From Porticoccus sp041581635 (GTDB lineage Bacteria; Pseudomonadota; Gammaproteobacteria; Pseudomonadales; Porticoccaceae): a DNA stretch of 58,665 nt. Of the stretch, positions 1 to 8,849 are shown piece after piece. The stretch's first letter is position 1, and each line of letters begins with the position of its first letter. Both the position numbers and the translations under genes were made by a program. The notes beneath the pieces are model-generated. The model searched no databases. It worked only from the letters and a program-made list of their open reading frames with translations, and had not been told where the DNA came from. The DNA lies in the NCBI GenBank assembly GCA_041581635.1, contig JBFICW010000014.1, positions 1 through 58,665 of the forward strand, written 5' to 3'.

Positions 1-306
1 AACCCCCATTTTCAGCATACGCTGCAATGCCGCGCCTTTAAGGGTAAGTACCGGCCCCCCGCGACTATCGTTACTGACCTCCATATCCTGCCAGGATATT
101 AGCCCAATACCTGTCCCCAGGGCTTTGCTGGCGGCCTCTTTAGCGGCATAACGTTTTGCCAGATAAGCTTCCGATGCATTTCTTTTATCGAAAATGGTCA
201 GCTCATCTGCACATAAAATTCTTTCTGCAAAGGATCGCCCACGACGCTCAAGCGCCCTTTTAATACGATCTATTTGAACAATGTCTGTACCAATACCAAT
301 AATCAC
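1..306 (-). CDS. acpS: Holo-[acyl-carrier-protein] synthase AcpS (3' end cut by window edge)
   Basis: AcpS moves 4'-phosphopantetheine from CoA onto the serine of acyl carrier protein in the cytoplasm. The reverse strand reads from a GTG codon with the family's N-terminal motif IGIGTDIVQIDRI, in which the Asp binds Mg2+. Further along come FAERIL and then YLAKRYAAKEAASKALGTG, whose Lys-Glu pair is typical of the active site. About 102 codons are present, so roughly the last 20 residues lie outside the window. The GTG start overlaps the stop of recO in a GTGA overlap, which implies translational coupling. In most gammaproteobacteria pdxJ sits between recO and acpS; here it is absent. Identification is secure. 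Confidence 0.93.
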   Translation of the reverse strand, partial: MIIGIGTDIVQIDRIKRALERRGRSFAERILCADELTIFDKRNASEAYLAKRYAAKEAASKALGTGIGLISWQDMEVSNDSRGGPVLTLKGAALQRMLKMGV

Positions 307-1046
307 TGTTCCACCCTGGGCAATGCACTACTTACACTGTCTACACCCGCAAATAATTCTCGACTTCTTAGAGGCTTATCACCAATATGAGATTGAATAG
401 CAAGCCGCATTAGTCGTTTTTTTGTCCGACCAACAGCTGCACTCTGATCTTGATCTTCATTAAGCGAAAGTAGCTCAGCGCCGTGAAACCAATTGGAAGA
501 ATGGTGGTTATCGCTTGACTTGTGTCCCGCTACAAACCCCATGGATGGGTCAAACCAATACCAGCTCTCTGGAGAAATTGGCTCCCCGGTCGTGGCATCA
601 ACATCCACAGCAAGGCCATAGCCAATTTCATCGAGCAAACAGAATTCAAACTTACGCAAAGGTGGTTCTATCGGTTCATCACTGGCAAGCTTCTGCAATA
701 CTTCAAGGTAGTGATCAAAAAGCCGAAGATGAGGGTCATTTTCGGCTAACAACCTCAGCAGCAACTCATTGAGATATAGCCCACTATAAAGACGATCACC
801 TGAAAGCATAAACGATGCTCCAGTCTGCTCGGTATTTATTAGATTTTTTAGATCACCTTTACCCGTCCAACCAACTAACAATGGGGCAAAAGGCGAGAGA
901 TGTCTTGAAGCAGCTTTTGCGCGACGAAAGCCTTTTGCTACAGTTCGAAAGCGCCCATGATGACGAGTGAACACATCAACCAGCTGACTTGTCTCGCGGT
1001 AAGGTCTAGTATGAAGTACAAATGCTGGTTCACTATCAATTCGCAT
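303..1046 (-). CDS. recO: DNA repair protein RecO
   Basis: RecO works with RecF and RecR to load RecA onto SSB-coated single-stranded DNA during gap repair. The 247-residue protein matches the family length. It has the typical N-terminal OB-fold opening (AFVLHTRPYRETSQLVDVFTRHHGR) followed by a helical C-terminal half. The RecO zinc-finger cysteines of some bacteria are not evident, as is usual in gammaproteobacteria. A good ribosome site (AGGAG) lies about 9 bases before the ATG. It is third in the run rnc-era-recO-acpS on the same strand and overlaps the acpS start by four bases. Confidence 0.95.
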   Translation of the reverse strand: MRIDSEPAFVLHTRPYRETSQLVDVFTRHHGRFRTVAKGFRRAKAASRHLSPFAPLLVGWTGKGDLKNLINTEQTGASFMLSGDRLYSGLYLNELLLRLLAENDPHLRLFDHYLEVLQKLASDEPIEPPLRKFEFCLLDEIGYGLAVDVDATTGEPISPESWYWFDPSMGFVAGHKSSDNHHSSNWFHGAELLSLNEDQDQSAAVGRTKKRLMRLAIQSHIGDKPLRSRELFAGVDSVSSALPRVEQ

Positions 1047-1132
1047 ATCGATCCACTCCTAGGGAAGTAACCCTTCGCTAAAAGCGATGAACAAATAGTA
1101 CATAGCTGGCCATACAACTGATTGAAAGCCGA

Positions 1133-2035
1133 CTATTCATCATACCCAAGACTACGCAATGCACGGTCATCATCAGACCAGCCTCGGCGAACCTTAACCC
1201 ACAGATTTAGCATGACCTTGCAATCCAACAATTTTTCCATATCTAGCCTTGCCTGCTGACCTATTTTTTTCAAACGGCTGCCCTTCTCACCAATAATAAT
1301 TTTCTTCTGGCCGTCCCTCTCTACAAGAATCAGGGCATTGATATGACAGATATTTCCTTCGTATTTAAATGCTTCAATTTCAACAGTAACCTCGTAGGGC
1401 ACTTCAGCGCCAAGCTGACGAGTGATCTTTTCTCTAACCAGTTCTGCGGTAAGGAAACGCTGGCTACGGTCAGTAATTTGATCTTCTGGAAAATAATGGG
1501 TTGCTTCGGGAATATGCTTCTGTATGGCTTCTTCCAACTGCTCCAATTGTTGTCCAAGCAATGCAGAAACGGGGATCAATTTGGCGTCGGGAAAGCGCTG
1601 AGAAAGAATTTGTAAGTGTGGCAGCAAGTCGGCCTTACTTTCAAGTCGATCCAGTTTGTTTATGGCAATAATCACGGGAGCTTTGGACTTGCCAATCTCC
1701 TCGGCCACCTTTTCATCCGCCTCAGTCCAAACGTTGCGATCAACGACAAAAACGACCACATCCACATCGCGTATTGCGCTCTCTGCGGCACGGTTCATAT
1801 AGCGGTTGATCGCTTTCTGTTGATTTGAATGAAGGCCCGGAGTATCGACAAAAATAAGTTGAGTGCCGCCCTCTGTCTTGATACCGAGGGTATTATGGCG
1901 GGTAGTTTGAGGCTTACGTGATGTAATGCTGATTTTTTGCCCCAATAGGTGATTCAGCAATGTTGATTTACCCACATTCGGGCGTCCAACAATAGCCACA
2001 TAACCACAGTGTTGAGTGGGTTCAGTCAACATCAT
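1133..2035 (-). CDS. era: Ribosome-maturation GTPase Era
   Basis: Era is an essential GTPase that binds the 3' end of 16S rRNA and checks 30S assembly. The 300-residue product shows the G1 P-loop GRPNVGKST near residue 18, the G3 motif DTPGLH, the G4 motif NKLD, and a C-terminal KH RNA-binding domain with the signature IIGEKGSRLKKIG around residue 250. Its ATG overlaps the last four bases of rnc (ATGA), so the two are translationally coupled. Both act on rRNA precursors, which fits this near-universal pairing. Confidence 0.97.
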   Translation of the reverse strand: MMLTEPTQHCGYVAIVGRPNVGKSTLLNHLLGQKISITSRKPQTTRHNTLGIKTEGGTQLIFVDTPGLHSNQQKAINRYMNRAAESAIRDVDVVVFVVDRNVWTEADEKVAEEIGKSKAPVIIAINKLDRLESKADLLPHLQILSQRFPDAKLIPVSALLGQQLEQLEEAIQKHIPEATHYFPEDQITDRSQRFLTAELVREKITRQLGAEVPYEVTVEIEAFKYEGNICHINALILVERDGQKKIIIGEKGSRLKKIGQQARLDMEKLLDCKVMLNLWVKVRRGWSDDDRALRSLGYDE

Positions 2036-2703
2036 TTAATCAATCCTTTAAGAGCTGTTGCAGCAGCCTGTTTTTCGGCATTGCGACGACTGCTACCATA
2101 ACCAATTGTCGGTTTTTTTAGCACGTCGATCAGACAATGTACGGTAAATTGTTGGTTATGCTCCTCTCCAGAGACTTCCACCACCTCATACACAGGCAGG
2201 GGGTACCCTCGAGCTTGCATAAATTCCTGAAGTTGTGTCTTGGGGTCTTTTAGGCCTTCATCCGCCAGGTTATTAAGCCGAGCTTCATACCATTGAAGTA
2301 CTGACCTTTCACAGGACGGCATTCCACCATCAAGGTAAATAGCCCCAATAATTGCCTCGACACTATCTGCGAGAATAGAAGCCCGACGGTGCCCGCCTGA
2401 TTTCATCTCCCCAGCACCAAGACGTAGGTGATTACCCAGTTTTAGCTCGTTGGCAATTTCAGTAAGCGTCACGCCTTTTACAAGATTTGCCCGATAGCGA
2501 CTTAACTCGCCCTCTTTGACATCGGGTAGCCGCTGATAGATAGCGTGTCCAATAATAAAGTTCAGGGCCGCATCACCAAGGAATTCAAGTCGCTCATTGT
2601 TCTTGGGGCCGTAGCTTCGATGGGTCAAAGCAAGGTCCAATAAAGCGGGATCTTTAAATTGATAACCTATACGCCCCAATAATCGTTGTTTAGAAATATG
2701 CAC
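2032..2703 (-). CDS. rnc: Ribonuclease III
   Basis: RNase III cleaves double-stranded RNA and processes the rRNA precursor. The 223-residue protein carries the signature ERLEFLGDAALN around residue 38, with the acidic residues that bind the catalytic metals, and a second acidic cluster, DSVEAIIGAIYLDGG, near residue 113. A double-stranded RNA-binding domain follows from about residue 150 (DPKTQLQEFMQ...). The start is GTG, preceded by a short AGAGA element. The gene sits directly after a DUF4845 membrane protein and lepB, the usual order in Pseudomonas-like genomes. Confidence 0.96.
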   Translation of the reverse strand: MHISKQRLLGRIGYQFKDPALLDLALTHRSYGPKNNERLEFLGDAALNFIIGHAIYQRLPDVKEGELSRYRANLVKGVTLTEIANELKLGNHLRLGAGEMKSGGHRRASILADSVEAIIGAIYLDGGMPSCERSVLQWYEARLNNLADEGLKDPKTQLQEFMQARGYPLPVYEVVEVSGEEHNQQFTVHCLIDVLKKPTIGYGSSRRNAEKQAAATALKGLIK

Positions 2704-2721
2704 TCTCTATAATCGACTCAT

Positions 2722-3090
2722 CTATTGCTTGGAACTGTCATATGTATTTTCAAAACGCACTACAACGTCGACATTGCCCATGAAGTTAATACGTTTTTCA
2801 TAGTTCAGAGTAACCAGCGTCTTGGTCTTCTCACGAATAATTTTAATCTGTTTGGTATCTATATCACGTACGTTATTGATATCAAAAAAAGCATTGAGTT
2901 TTTTCCTGACATCTTTATCAGCCATAGTATGGATATTTTCCTGAGCCAGAGAATCAATCGCCGCCCGAACAAAAGAGTTATCCAGGTAGAGAGGGCCTAC
3001 CTTAAATGCTGCTGTGAGAATAAAACCCACTATAAGTAATGCTGTAAGTCCACCAAGAAGAGTCATTCCTTTTTGTTTGTTATGTCTCAT
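2722..3090 (-). CDS. DUF4845 single-span membrane protein
   Basis: This 122-residue protein has a short basic N-terminus (MRHNKQKGMTLLGGL) and one hydrophobic segment at residues 9-28, resembling a type IV pilin-like leader, then a soluble periplasmic part. This composition and its position between lepB and rnc match the DUF4845 family, which is conserved at this locus in gammaproteobacteria but has no established function. The gap to rnc is under 20 bases, so they are probably co-transcribed. The pilin-like GMTLL motif could be chance; no Glu5-type processing site is clear. Confidence 0.85.
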   Translation of the reverse strand: MRHNKQKGMTLLGGLTALLIVGFILTAAFKVGPLYLDNSFVRAAIDSLAQENIHTMADKDVRKKLNAFFDINNVRDIDTKQIKIIREKTKTLVTLNYEKRINFMGNVDVVVRFENTYDSSKQ

Positions 3091-3123
3091 GCTCTTATCT
3101 CCATTGATCGTTTCAAGCTATTG

Positions 3124-3873
3124 TTACTGAATTTTTCCCACTCGGCTAAAGCTAGGCAAATGGGTAAAGGACTCCCAGTGCATCCATACCGCCACAGCCT
3201 TCCCCACTATATTCTTTTCTGGAACAGGCCCCCATACACGACTATCGCTGCTATTATCACGATTATCACCCACCATGAAATAATGGCCATCAGGTACAAC
3301 AATAGTAAAGTCTCGCCCAAGGCGCCCGGCCACCTCACTTTTCTGCATTCGATGAAGCACATCGCCCAACTGTTCATCCATGACTACAAACCGAGGATCT
3401 TCCGAAATCTCAGCACGAGGTTTTTGTTGAGCCAGCTCACCATTGATATATACATTATTATTGACGATTTTTACTTGATCACCAGGTAAACCTAAAACAC
3501 GCTTAATGAAATACCGTTCATCATTAGGTGGAAAAAACACCATGACATCTCCACGTTTCGGTTCATTAACAGCAAGTACTTTAGTTCCTGTTACAGGCAA
3601 CCTGAGACCGTAGGTAAACTTATTTACCAGAATAAAATCACCTACTTTCAGCGTAGGAATCATTGAACCAGAGGGAATCTGAAAGGGTTCAAATAAGAAC
3701 GATCGCAGCACGAAAACCACTAGCAACACAGGGAAAAATGAACCGCTATACTCAATCCATGTCGGGGTTGCTTGATCGCCACGTTTTTTGGCTAAAACCA
3801 ATCGATCTAAACACCACACGATACCGGTCACGATAACCAAAATCATGAGAATCAGAGGAAAATTAATATCCAT
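3124..3873 (-). CDS. lepB: Signal peptidase I
   Basis: LepB removes signal peptides from exported proteins at the outer face of the inner membrane. Two transmembrane helices lie at roughly residues 5-22 and 44-60. The catalytic serine is in PSGSM (Ser70) and the general-base lysine in YFIKRVLGLPGD (Lys124). The C-terminal box GDNRDNSSDSR is intact. At 249 residues it is shorter than the E. coli enzyme but normal for pseudomonads. It lies 9 bases after lepA on the same strand, the classical lepA-lepB operon. Confidence 0.97.
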   Translation of the reverse strand: MDINFPLILMILVIVTGIVWCLDRLVLAKKRGDQATPTWIEYSGSFFPVLLVVFVLRSFLFEPFQIPSGSMIPTLKVGDFILVNKFTYGLRLPVTGTKVLAVNEPKRGDVMVFFPPNDERYFIKRVLGLPGDQVKIVNNNVYINGELAQQKPRAEISEDPRFVVMDEQLGDVLHRMQKSEVAGRLGRDFTIVVPDGHYFMVGDNRDNSSDSRVWGPVPEKNIVGKAVAVWMHWESFTHLPSFSRVGKIQ

Positions 3874-3882
3874 TCAAATGCC

Positions 3883-5682
3883 TCAACTGTCGGTCTTTAA
3901 AACAGCCAGGAAGGCTTCTTGTGGAATTTCAACACTACCCACCTGTTTCATGCGTTTTTTGCCTTCTTTCTGCTTCTCTAACAATTTTTTCTTCCTTGAT
4001 ACATCGCCACCATAACATTTTGCAGTGACGTTTTTTCGCAATGCTTTCACAGATGTGCGAGCAATAACGTGCCCACCAATGGCTGCTTGAATGGCCACAT
4101 CAAACATTTGACGGGGTATCAATTCTTTCATTTTTTCTGTTAGCTGACGCCCCTTATACTGTGAATTGCCACGGTGGATGATCACCGCCAGAGCATCGAC
4201 TTTATCGCCATTGATTAATACATCCAGCCTAACAAGTGGGGCATCCTGAAACCGGGTAAAACTATAATCCAATGATGCAAAACCACGGCTGACTGACTTG
4301 AGCCGATCAAAAAAGTCCATCACCACTTCACTCATTGGCAGCTCATAGGTGAGCGAAACCTGACCGCCCACAAACTGCATGTCCTTTTGAATACCGCGCT
4401 TTTCTATGCAAAGCGTCATCACGTTACCGACATAATCTTTAGGCACAAGAATATTGGCCTCACAGAGAGGTTCTCTCATTTCGTCGATATAAACCGGGTC
4501 AGGTAAATCGGAAGGATTAGAAATATGAATAATGCTGCCATCAGTTTTCAAGACCTCATAAACCACTGTAGGGGCCGTGGTGATTAGGTCGAGATCATAC
4601 TCACGCTCGAGTCGCTCTTGGATGATTTCCATATGAAGCATACCAAGAAAGCCACAACGGAAACCAAACCCCAAAGCATCTGAACTTTCTGGCTCATAAA
4701 ACAGTGACGCATCATTTAAGGTGAGTTTTGAAAGTGCCTCGCGGAAATCTTCAAAGTCATCAGAACTAATGGGGAACATGCCTGCATAAACCTGAGGTTT
4801 TACTTTCTGAAACCCTGGCAAGGCGGGCACATCGGGCATATTTACATGGGTAAAGGTATCGCCGACCGGTGCACCGTGAATATCCTTGATACCAGCAACT
4901 AAAAATCCGACCTCACCTGCTCTCAGTACCCCCGTGCTCTTTCGTTTCGGTGTAAAAACACCAACGTCATCTACGATATGGGCCTTTCCAATCGACTTGG
5001 TTACGATCTTATCCTTAACACTTAGGGTACCTTGAGTGACTCTCACCAGGGAAACTACACCTAGGTAATTATCAAACCAGGAGTCAATAATAAGTGCTTG
5101 TAATGGTGCATCTACATCACCAACGGGAGGAGGAATTTTTGACACAAGCTGCTCAAGAATGTCATCGATACCAATCCCGGTTTTAGCGCTACAGCGAACA
5201 GCGTCCTGAGCATCGATGCCGATAATGTCCTCAATTTCCTCGATGACTTTTTCTGGTTCAGCCTGAGGTAAATCCATCTTGTTCAGAACGGGAAGAACTT
5301 CAAGCCCTTGTGCAATGGCCGTATAGCAGTTTGCTACTGATTGAGCTTCGACACCCTGCCCTGCATCCACCACCAAAAGAGCGCCCTCACAGGCAGCTAG
5401 AGAACGTGAAACCTCATAGGAAAAATCCACATGCCCGGGGGTATCAATAAAATTGAGCTGATAGGTTTTTCCATCTTTTGCCGTGTAATCGAGCGTTACA
5501 CTTTGGGCTTTGATGGTAATGCCTCGTTCGCGCTCGATATCCATTGAATCAAGCACTTGCTCGGCCATTTCTCGCTCAGAAAGACCACCGCATACTTGAA
5601 TAAAACGATCAGCAATCGTGGATTTACCATGATCAATATGAGCAATAATGGAAAAGTTTCTAATATGACTAAGATCTGACAC
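3883..5682 (-). CDS. lepA: Elongation factor 4 (LepA), back-translocating ribosomal GTPase
   Basis: LepA binds stalled or mis-translocated ribosomes and promotes back-translocation. From a GTG at 5682 the product is 599 residues, the standard LepA length, and begins with the family's usual SDLSHIRNFSIIAHIDHGKST. The open frame runs upstream to 5787, but those extra residues have no LepA similarity, so the GTG start is preferred. Visible motifs are the P-loop AHIDHGKST, the switch II DTPGHVDF, NKMDLP, and the basic C-terminal domain ending near GGDVSRKKKLLEKQKEGKKRMK. It heads the lepA-lepB pair. Confidence 0.96.
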   Translation of the reverse strand: MSDLSHIRNFSIIAHIDHGKSTIADRFIQVCGGLSEREMAEQVLDSMDIERERGITIKAQSVTLDYTAKDGKTYQLNFIDTPGHVDFSYEVSRSLAACEGALLVVDAGQGVEAQSVANCYTAIAQGLEVLPVLNKMDLPQAEPEKVIEEIEDIIGIDAQDAVRCSAKTGIGIDDILEQLVSKIPPPVGDVDAPLQALIIDSWFDNYLGVVSLVRVTQGTLSVKDKIVTKSIGKAHIVDDVGVFTPKRKSTGVLRAGEVGFLVAGIKDIHGAPVGDTFTHVNMPDVPALPGFQKVKPQVYAGMFPISSDDFEDFREALSKLTLNDASLFYEPESSDALGFGFRCGFLGMLHMEIIQERLEREYDLDLITTAPTVVYEVLKTDGSIIHISNPSDLPDPVYIDEMREPLCEANILVPKDYVGNVMTLCIEKRGIQKDMQFVGGQVSLTYELPMSEVVMDFFDRLKSVSRGFASLDYSFTRFQDAPLVRLDVLINGDKVDALAVIIHRGNSQYKGRQLTEKMKELIPRQMFDVAIQAAIGGHVIARTSVKALRKNVTAKCYGGDVSRKKKLLEKQKEGKKRMKQVGSVEIPQEAFLAVLKTDS

Positions 5683-5842
5683 AGCGCTTCTATATAGGTT
5701 GTTGCCAGTAATGGCATGTGGATTGATTTTGGGCGTGCAGTCTAGCCTATTTGTCATGCCGAAGCCACGGATTGAAATAGGAATCAAATGGACTGGCTCT
5801 CAATCTAACCACTTATTAAATAACATAATTATCGAAAGCGGC

Positions 5843-7213
5843 TTAATTCTCAATCTTTATACTCGTATTAAGTGATTGTCCTTCACGTATTAATCGAATA
5901 GGCACTGACACACCAACAGGTATGCCTGCCAAGGACTCGCGATACTCAGCTAAGTTATCAATACCGCTGTAACCAATCTGGATGATGATATCTCCCACTT
6001 TAACGCCTGCATAGAAAGCAGCCGAATCCGAAGATACTGTTTCTACAATGACGCCTCTCTGCCACCGATCCGCCACAGAACTATCTACAGCAGAAACTTC
6101 AAGGCCAAGTTTATCCACGCCATTTTCTATAATGGCGTTGGTCATAGCCTTGGCGCTTGGCAATGTACCAATGACTATACCAATATTCATAGCCTCGCCT
6201 TCGCGGATGATGGTGGCGATCACTTTTTTATCCGGAGCAAGCAACCCTACAATATGGGGAAGATCTGTTGAATGCAGGATATTTTGGCCATCGAAACTGA
6301 TAATCACATCTCCCGCTAATATTCCGGCCTCATCTGCTGGGCTACCTGGCTCCACCTGAGCAACCAAAGCTCCAGATGGGTCGACCAAACCCAATGACCT
6401 TGCCAAATCTTTATCCACGTTCTGGATAAATACACCAAGCCATCCCCGGTCAACACTTCCCTTAGCCATAAGCTGCCCTACCACCTCCAGAGCAACACTT
6501 GATGGTATTGAAAATGAGACGCCCATAGAGCCACCAGAGCGTGTAAATATCTGAGAATTAACCCCAATCACCTCGCCATCCAGATTGAGAAGCGGCCCTC
6601 CTGAATTACCTGGGTTAATCGCAACATCACTCTGGACAAAAGGTACGTAGTTTTCACCTTTAGCGGTTGGAATACTTCGCCCAATAGCACTCACAATACC
6701 GACGCTTGCTGAATAATCCAGATCAAATGGAGACCCAATCGCCAACACCCATTCACCCACTTTCAATTTACCCGGCATGGCGAATTTCAAAGACGGAAGC
6801 TCAGTTGAATCAATTTTAAGAAGTGCCAGGTCCGAACGTGAATCAACACCAATAACTTCAGCATCAAATTCACGACGGTCAATTAAGCGAACAACAATTT
6901 CTCTAGCCCCTGCAACAACATGATAATTGGTCAGAACATGGCCATCACTAGAAATAATAAAACCAGAACCTGTTGATCGTGCTAAATCTGGCTGATTTCT
7001 CCGGTGTTCAAATAAGTCTTGGAAAGTTTCCGGTGTTTCAGGTGGTGATACTGAAGGGGTTATTTGATGTGTTTCTGCCTGAACTGTATCAATTTTGACA
7101 ACCGCGGGGGATGCCCGCTCAATCAAGCCCGTAAAGCTGGGGAGTCCATGGCTTCCACCCTGCCCGCTCCAAAAGATACCAAAGAACAAAAAAAGAGTCA
7201 GAAACTGCTTCAG
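5843..7213 (-). CDS. mucD: Periplasmic Do/DegP-type serine protease MucD
   Basis: This is a trypsin-like periplasmic protease of the DegP/DegQ class that degrades misfolded envelope proteins and damps the sigma-E response. The triad is visible: His in TNYHVVAG, Asp in SRSDLALLK and Ser in NPGNSGGPLL. Two PDZ domains follow. The first in-frame conventional start (TTG at 7189) would cut into the signal segment. Reading from CTG at 7213 (or ATT at 7216/7219) adds a Lys-Gln head and gives a proper hydrophobic signal, KQFLTLFLFFGIFW, with TTAGGAG about 8 bases upstream. A non-AUG start is therefore likely. It closes the rpoE-rseA-rseB-rseC-mucD run. Confidence 0.9.
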   Translation of the reverse strand: MKQFLTLFLFFGIFWSGQGGSHGLPSFTGLIERASPAVVKIDTVQAETHQITPSVSPPETPETFQDLFEHRRNQPDLARSTGSGFIISSDGHVLTNYHVVAGAREIVVRLIDRREFDAEVIGVDSRSDLALLKIDSTELPSLKFAMPGKLKVGEWVLAIGSPFDLDYSASVGIVSAIGRSIPTAKGENYVPFVQSDVAINPGNSGGPLLNLDGEVIGVNSQIFTRSGGSMGVSFSIPSSVALEVVGQLMAKGSVDRGWLGVFIQNVDKDLARSLGLVDPSGALVAQVEPGSPADEAGILAGDVIISFDGQNILHSTDLPHIVGLLAPDKKVIATIIREGEAMNIGIVIGTLPSAKAMTNAIIENGVDKLGLEVSAVDSSVADRWQRGVIVETVSSDSAAFYAGVKVGDIIIQIGYSGIDNLAEYRESLAGIPVGVSVPIRLIREGQSLNTSIKIEN

Positions 7214-7304
7214 AATAATGTCTCCTAACCAGGCTTAGACGTTAATTCCTCAGACAACTAAAAGCTCGAAAGGTTAGAAGCTAAAAGTCATTTGCCATGT
7301 AAAG

Positions 7305-7736
7305 TCACCCTAGCAGGGTCGGGTGCACCTCATTGTTATTTTTATTGTAGTAAGAATGAAGCCTCACAAGCAGGCTTCCTCCAGACAACCCAAGCACTCC
7401 GCCTATTGCTGTGCTGATGTCGCCTTCATAAGCACTGCCGACAACGACTGCTCCTACGACCATCATTAACAATGGTAACAAGTAGACCAACAAAGTACCG
7501 TTAACGATCACTTGCTCTGGAATACCAATATCGACCTCATCGCCCACGCGTACTTCCTGAAGATTACAATCGCCAGGCAATACACGAATCGCCGTGGTTT
7601 TACCCGTAGCCTTTGCAAGCAGGCTCTGTCCGCAACCTTTTTGAGCAGAACATGACTCACAGGCGGACTGCTGTATGGTTTCAACCCATACTCCGCCGCC
7701 TTCAACTGCTATGACCCTGCCTGTTTCTTTTATCAA
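7305..7736 (-). CDS. rseC: RseC/MucC-family positive regulator of sigma-E
   Basis: This 143-residue inner-membrane protein has an N-terminal cysteine cluster (CESCSAQKGCGQ, residues 26-37) that may hold an Fe-S centre, and two transmembrane helices at about residues 75-95 and 100-120. RseC (MucC) modulates sigma-E activity; the family is also linked to SoxR reduction (RsxC/RseC). It follows rseB in the envelope-stress operon. The molecular role is poorly defined in the family as a whole. Confidence 0.92.
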   Translation of the reverse strand: MIKETGRVIAVEGGGVWVETIQQSACESCSAQKGCGQSLLAKATGKTTAIRVLPGDCNLQEVRVGDEVDIGIPEQVIVNGTLLVYLLPLLMMVVGAVVVGSAYEGDISTAIGGVLGLSGGSLLVRLHSYYNKNNNEVHPTLLG

Positions 7737-7843
7737 AAAATTTACTCTGAACTAAAGCTAGTATAAATCCTGCTTTCACCATAAGACTAGAAAAGCTATT
7801 CCCACGTTAAAACACAGTCACCCAACCGATTGGGAAACCTACG

Positions 7844-8821
7844 CTATGGAATATATTTAACAGATTCTGCTACTTTTTTAGCAGTCCCAATTGGCACCTC
7901 ACCCACAACGCAAATTGCATAATTATGCTTGTTAATCTCAAGGTGATTCAAGAATGCTACTGTTGCACCTCTTTGCGCCTGTATCTTCGGCAAATCGATA
8001 GACTCATCAGCATCGATAAATACAGAAAATACCGCAAGTCCATCCGTGAAGACAAAGGTCTCTCTCTGGGTAACAGGAGAGACTTTAGAGCCTGACAAAG
8101 CAAATCCTGGAGGCAACCATGACATCTGCCACTGTTTTGGAGTTGCTGTCTCATCCACATCTTTATCCAGGCACGTCGATATCTCTAACGACGCAGAATG
8201 GTGATCTGCGAGGGTCGGCTCAAGCGCCATATCATCAATCATGATGCCAATGGACACATCTACAAACTGAAAGCGCTCCAGAACACGCTTATTATTTCCA
8301 ATCAACATAGACTGTAGTAAAAGCCCTGTTTCTTGATCAACACCTAACGCATAACCATAGCGATAGTTGTCTTTTGGTACTACATGCACAACTGTTACAT
8401 CACGGCCGGCTACCCGATCCTCACCTTTTTCATAAAGACTATAATAATCTTCCAGGTGTCCACGAGAAATATTCGCCAATCCAGGTGCAGCCCCTCGCAA
8501 CATAGCATCACCCAAACGCTGACAATTCAAGTCATTGCCTCGCCTGATAACTTCTCGCTTGGGTCCACTTAGGTGAATAATACGTTCAAATTCCTGACCC
8601 TCACGAACCGTATGTAGTACCTTAACAGTTTTTAACGTACCACCATGCTCATAGGAGAAAATACCCTGGTAGGTCAACTGCCGGTTAGCTTCAGCCATAC
8701 GCTTTAGCAGGTCAGAAACAGAAGAAAAGTCATCAAGTGCATAAGACGGTGATGCAGCGGCCATAGTCACTATGACCGCCAAACAGCACCTCAAGAAGAG
8801 TTTGGATAAATAATATTTCAA
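7844..8821 (-). CDS. rseB: Periplasmic sigma-E regulator RseB/MucB
   Basis: RseB binds the periplasmic domain of RseA and protects it from DegS until lipoprotein or LPS stress signals arrive. The open frame reaches ATG at 8878, which would overlap rseA by 29 bases and place 19 unrelated residues before the signal peptide. A TTG at 8821 gives a clean signal sequence (MKYYLSKLFLRCCLAVIVT, cleavage after PSYA) and a 325-residue product, close to family size, so it is preferred. The body shows MucB/RseB features such as FSYEHGG and HVVPKDNYRYGYALGVD. Confidence 0.92.
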   Translation of the reverse strand: MKYYLSKLFLRCCLAVIVTMAAASPSYALDDFSSVSDLLKRMAEANRQLTYQGIFSYEHGGTLKTVKVLHTVREGQEFERIIHLSGPKREVIRRGNDLNCQRLGDAMLRGAAPGLANISRGHLEDYYSLYEKGEDRVAGRDVTVVHVVPKDNYRYGYALGVDQETGLLLQSMLIGNNKRVLERFQFVDVSIGIMIDDMALEPTLADHHSASLEISTCLDKDVDETATPKQWQMSWLPPGFALSGSKVSPVTQRETFVFTDGLAVFSVFIDADESIDLPKIQAQRGATVAFLNHLEINKHNYAICVVGEVPIGTAKKVAESVKYIP

Positions 8822-8849
8822 CGACTTAGGTTTCAGTAAGATATATTCA

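Noticed and set aside
3073..3489. 138-residue forward frame opposite lepB
   Set aside because: Antisense to the signal peptidase catalytic domain; shadow.
5683..5787. N-terminal extension of LepA
   Set aside because: Residues before the GTG at 5682 have no LepA similarity, and the GTG start gives the standard 599-residue length.
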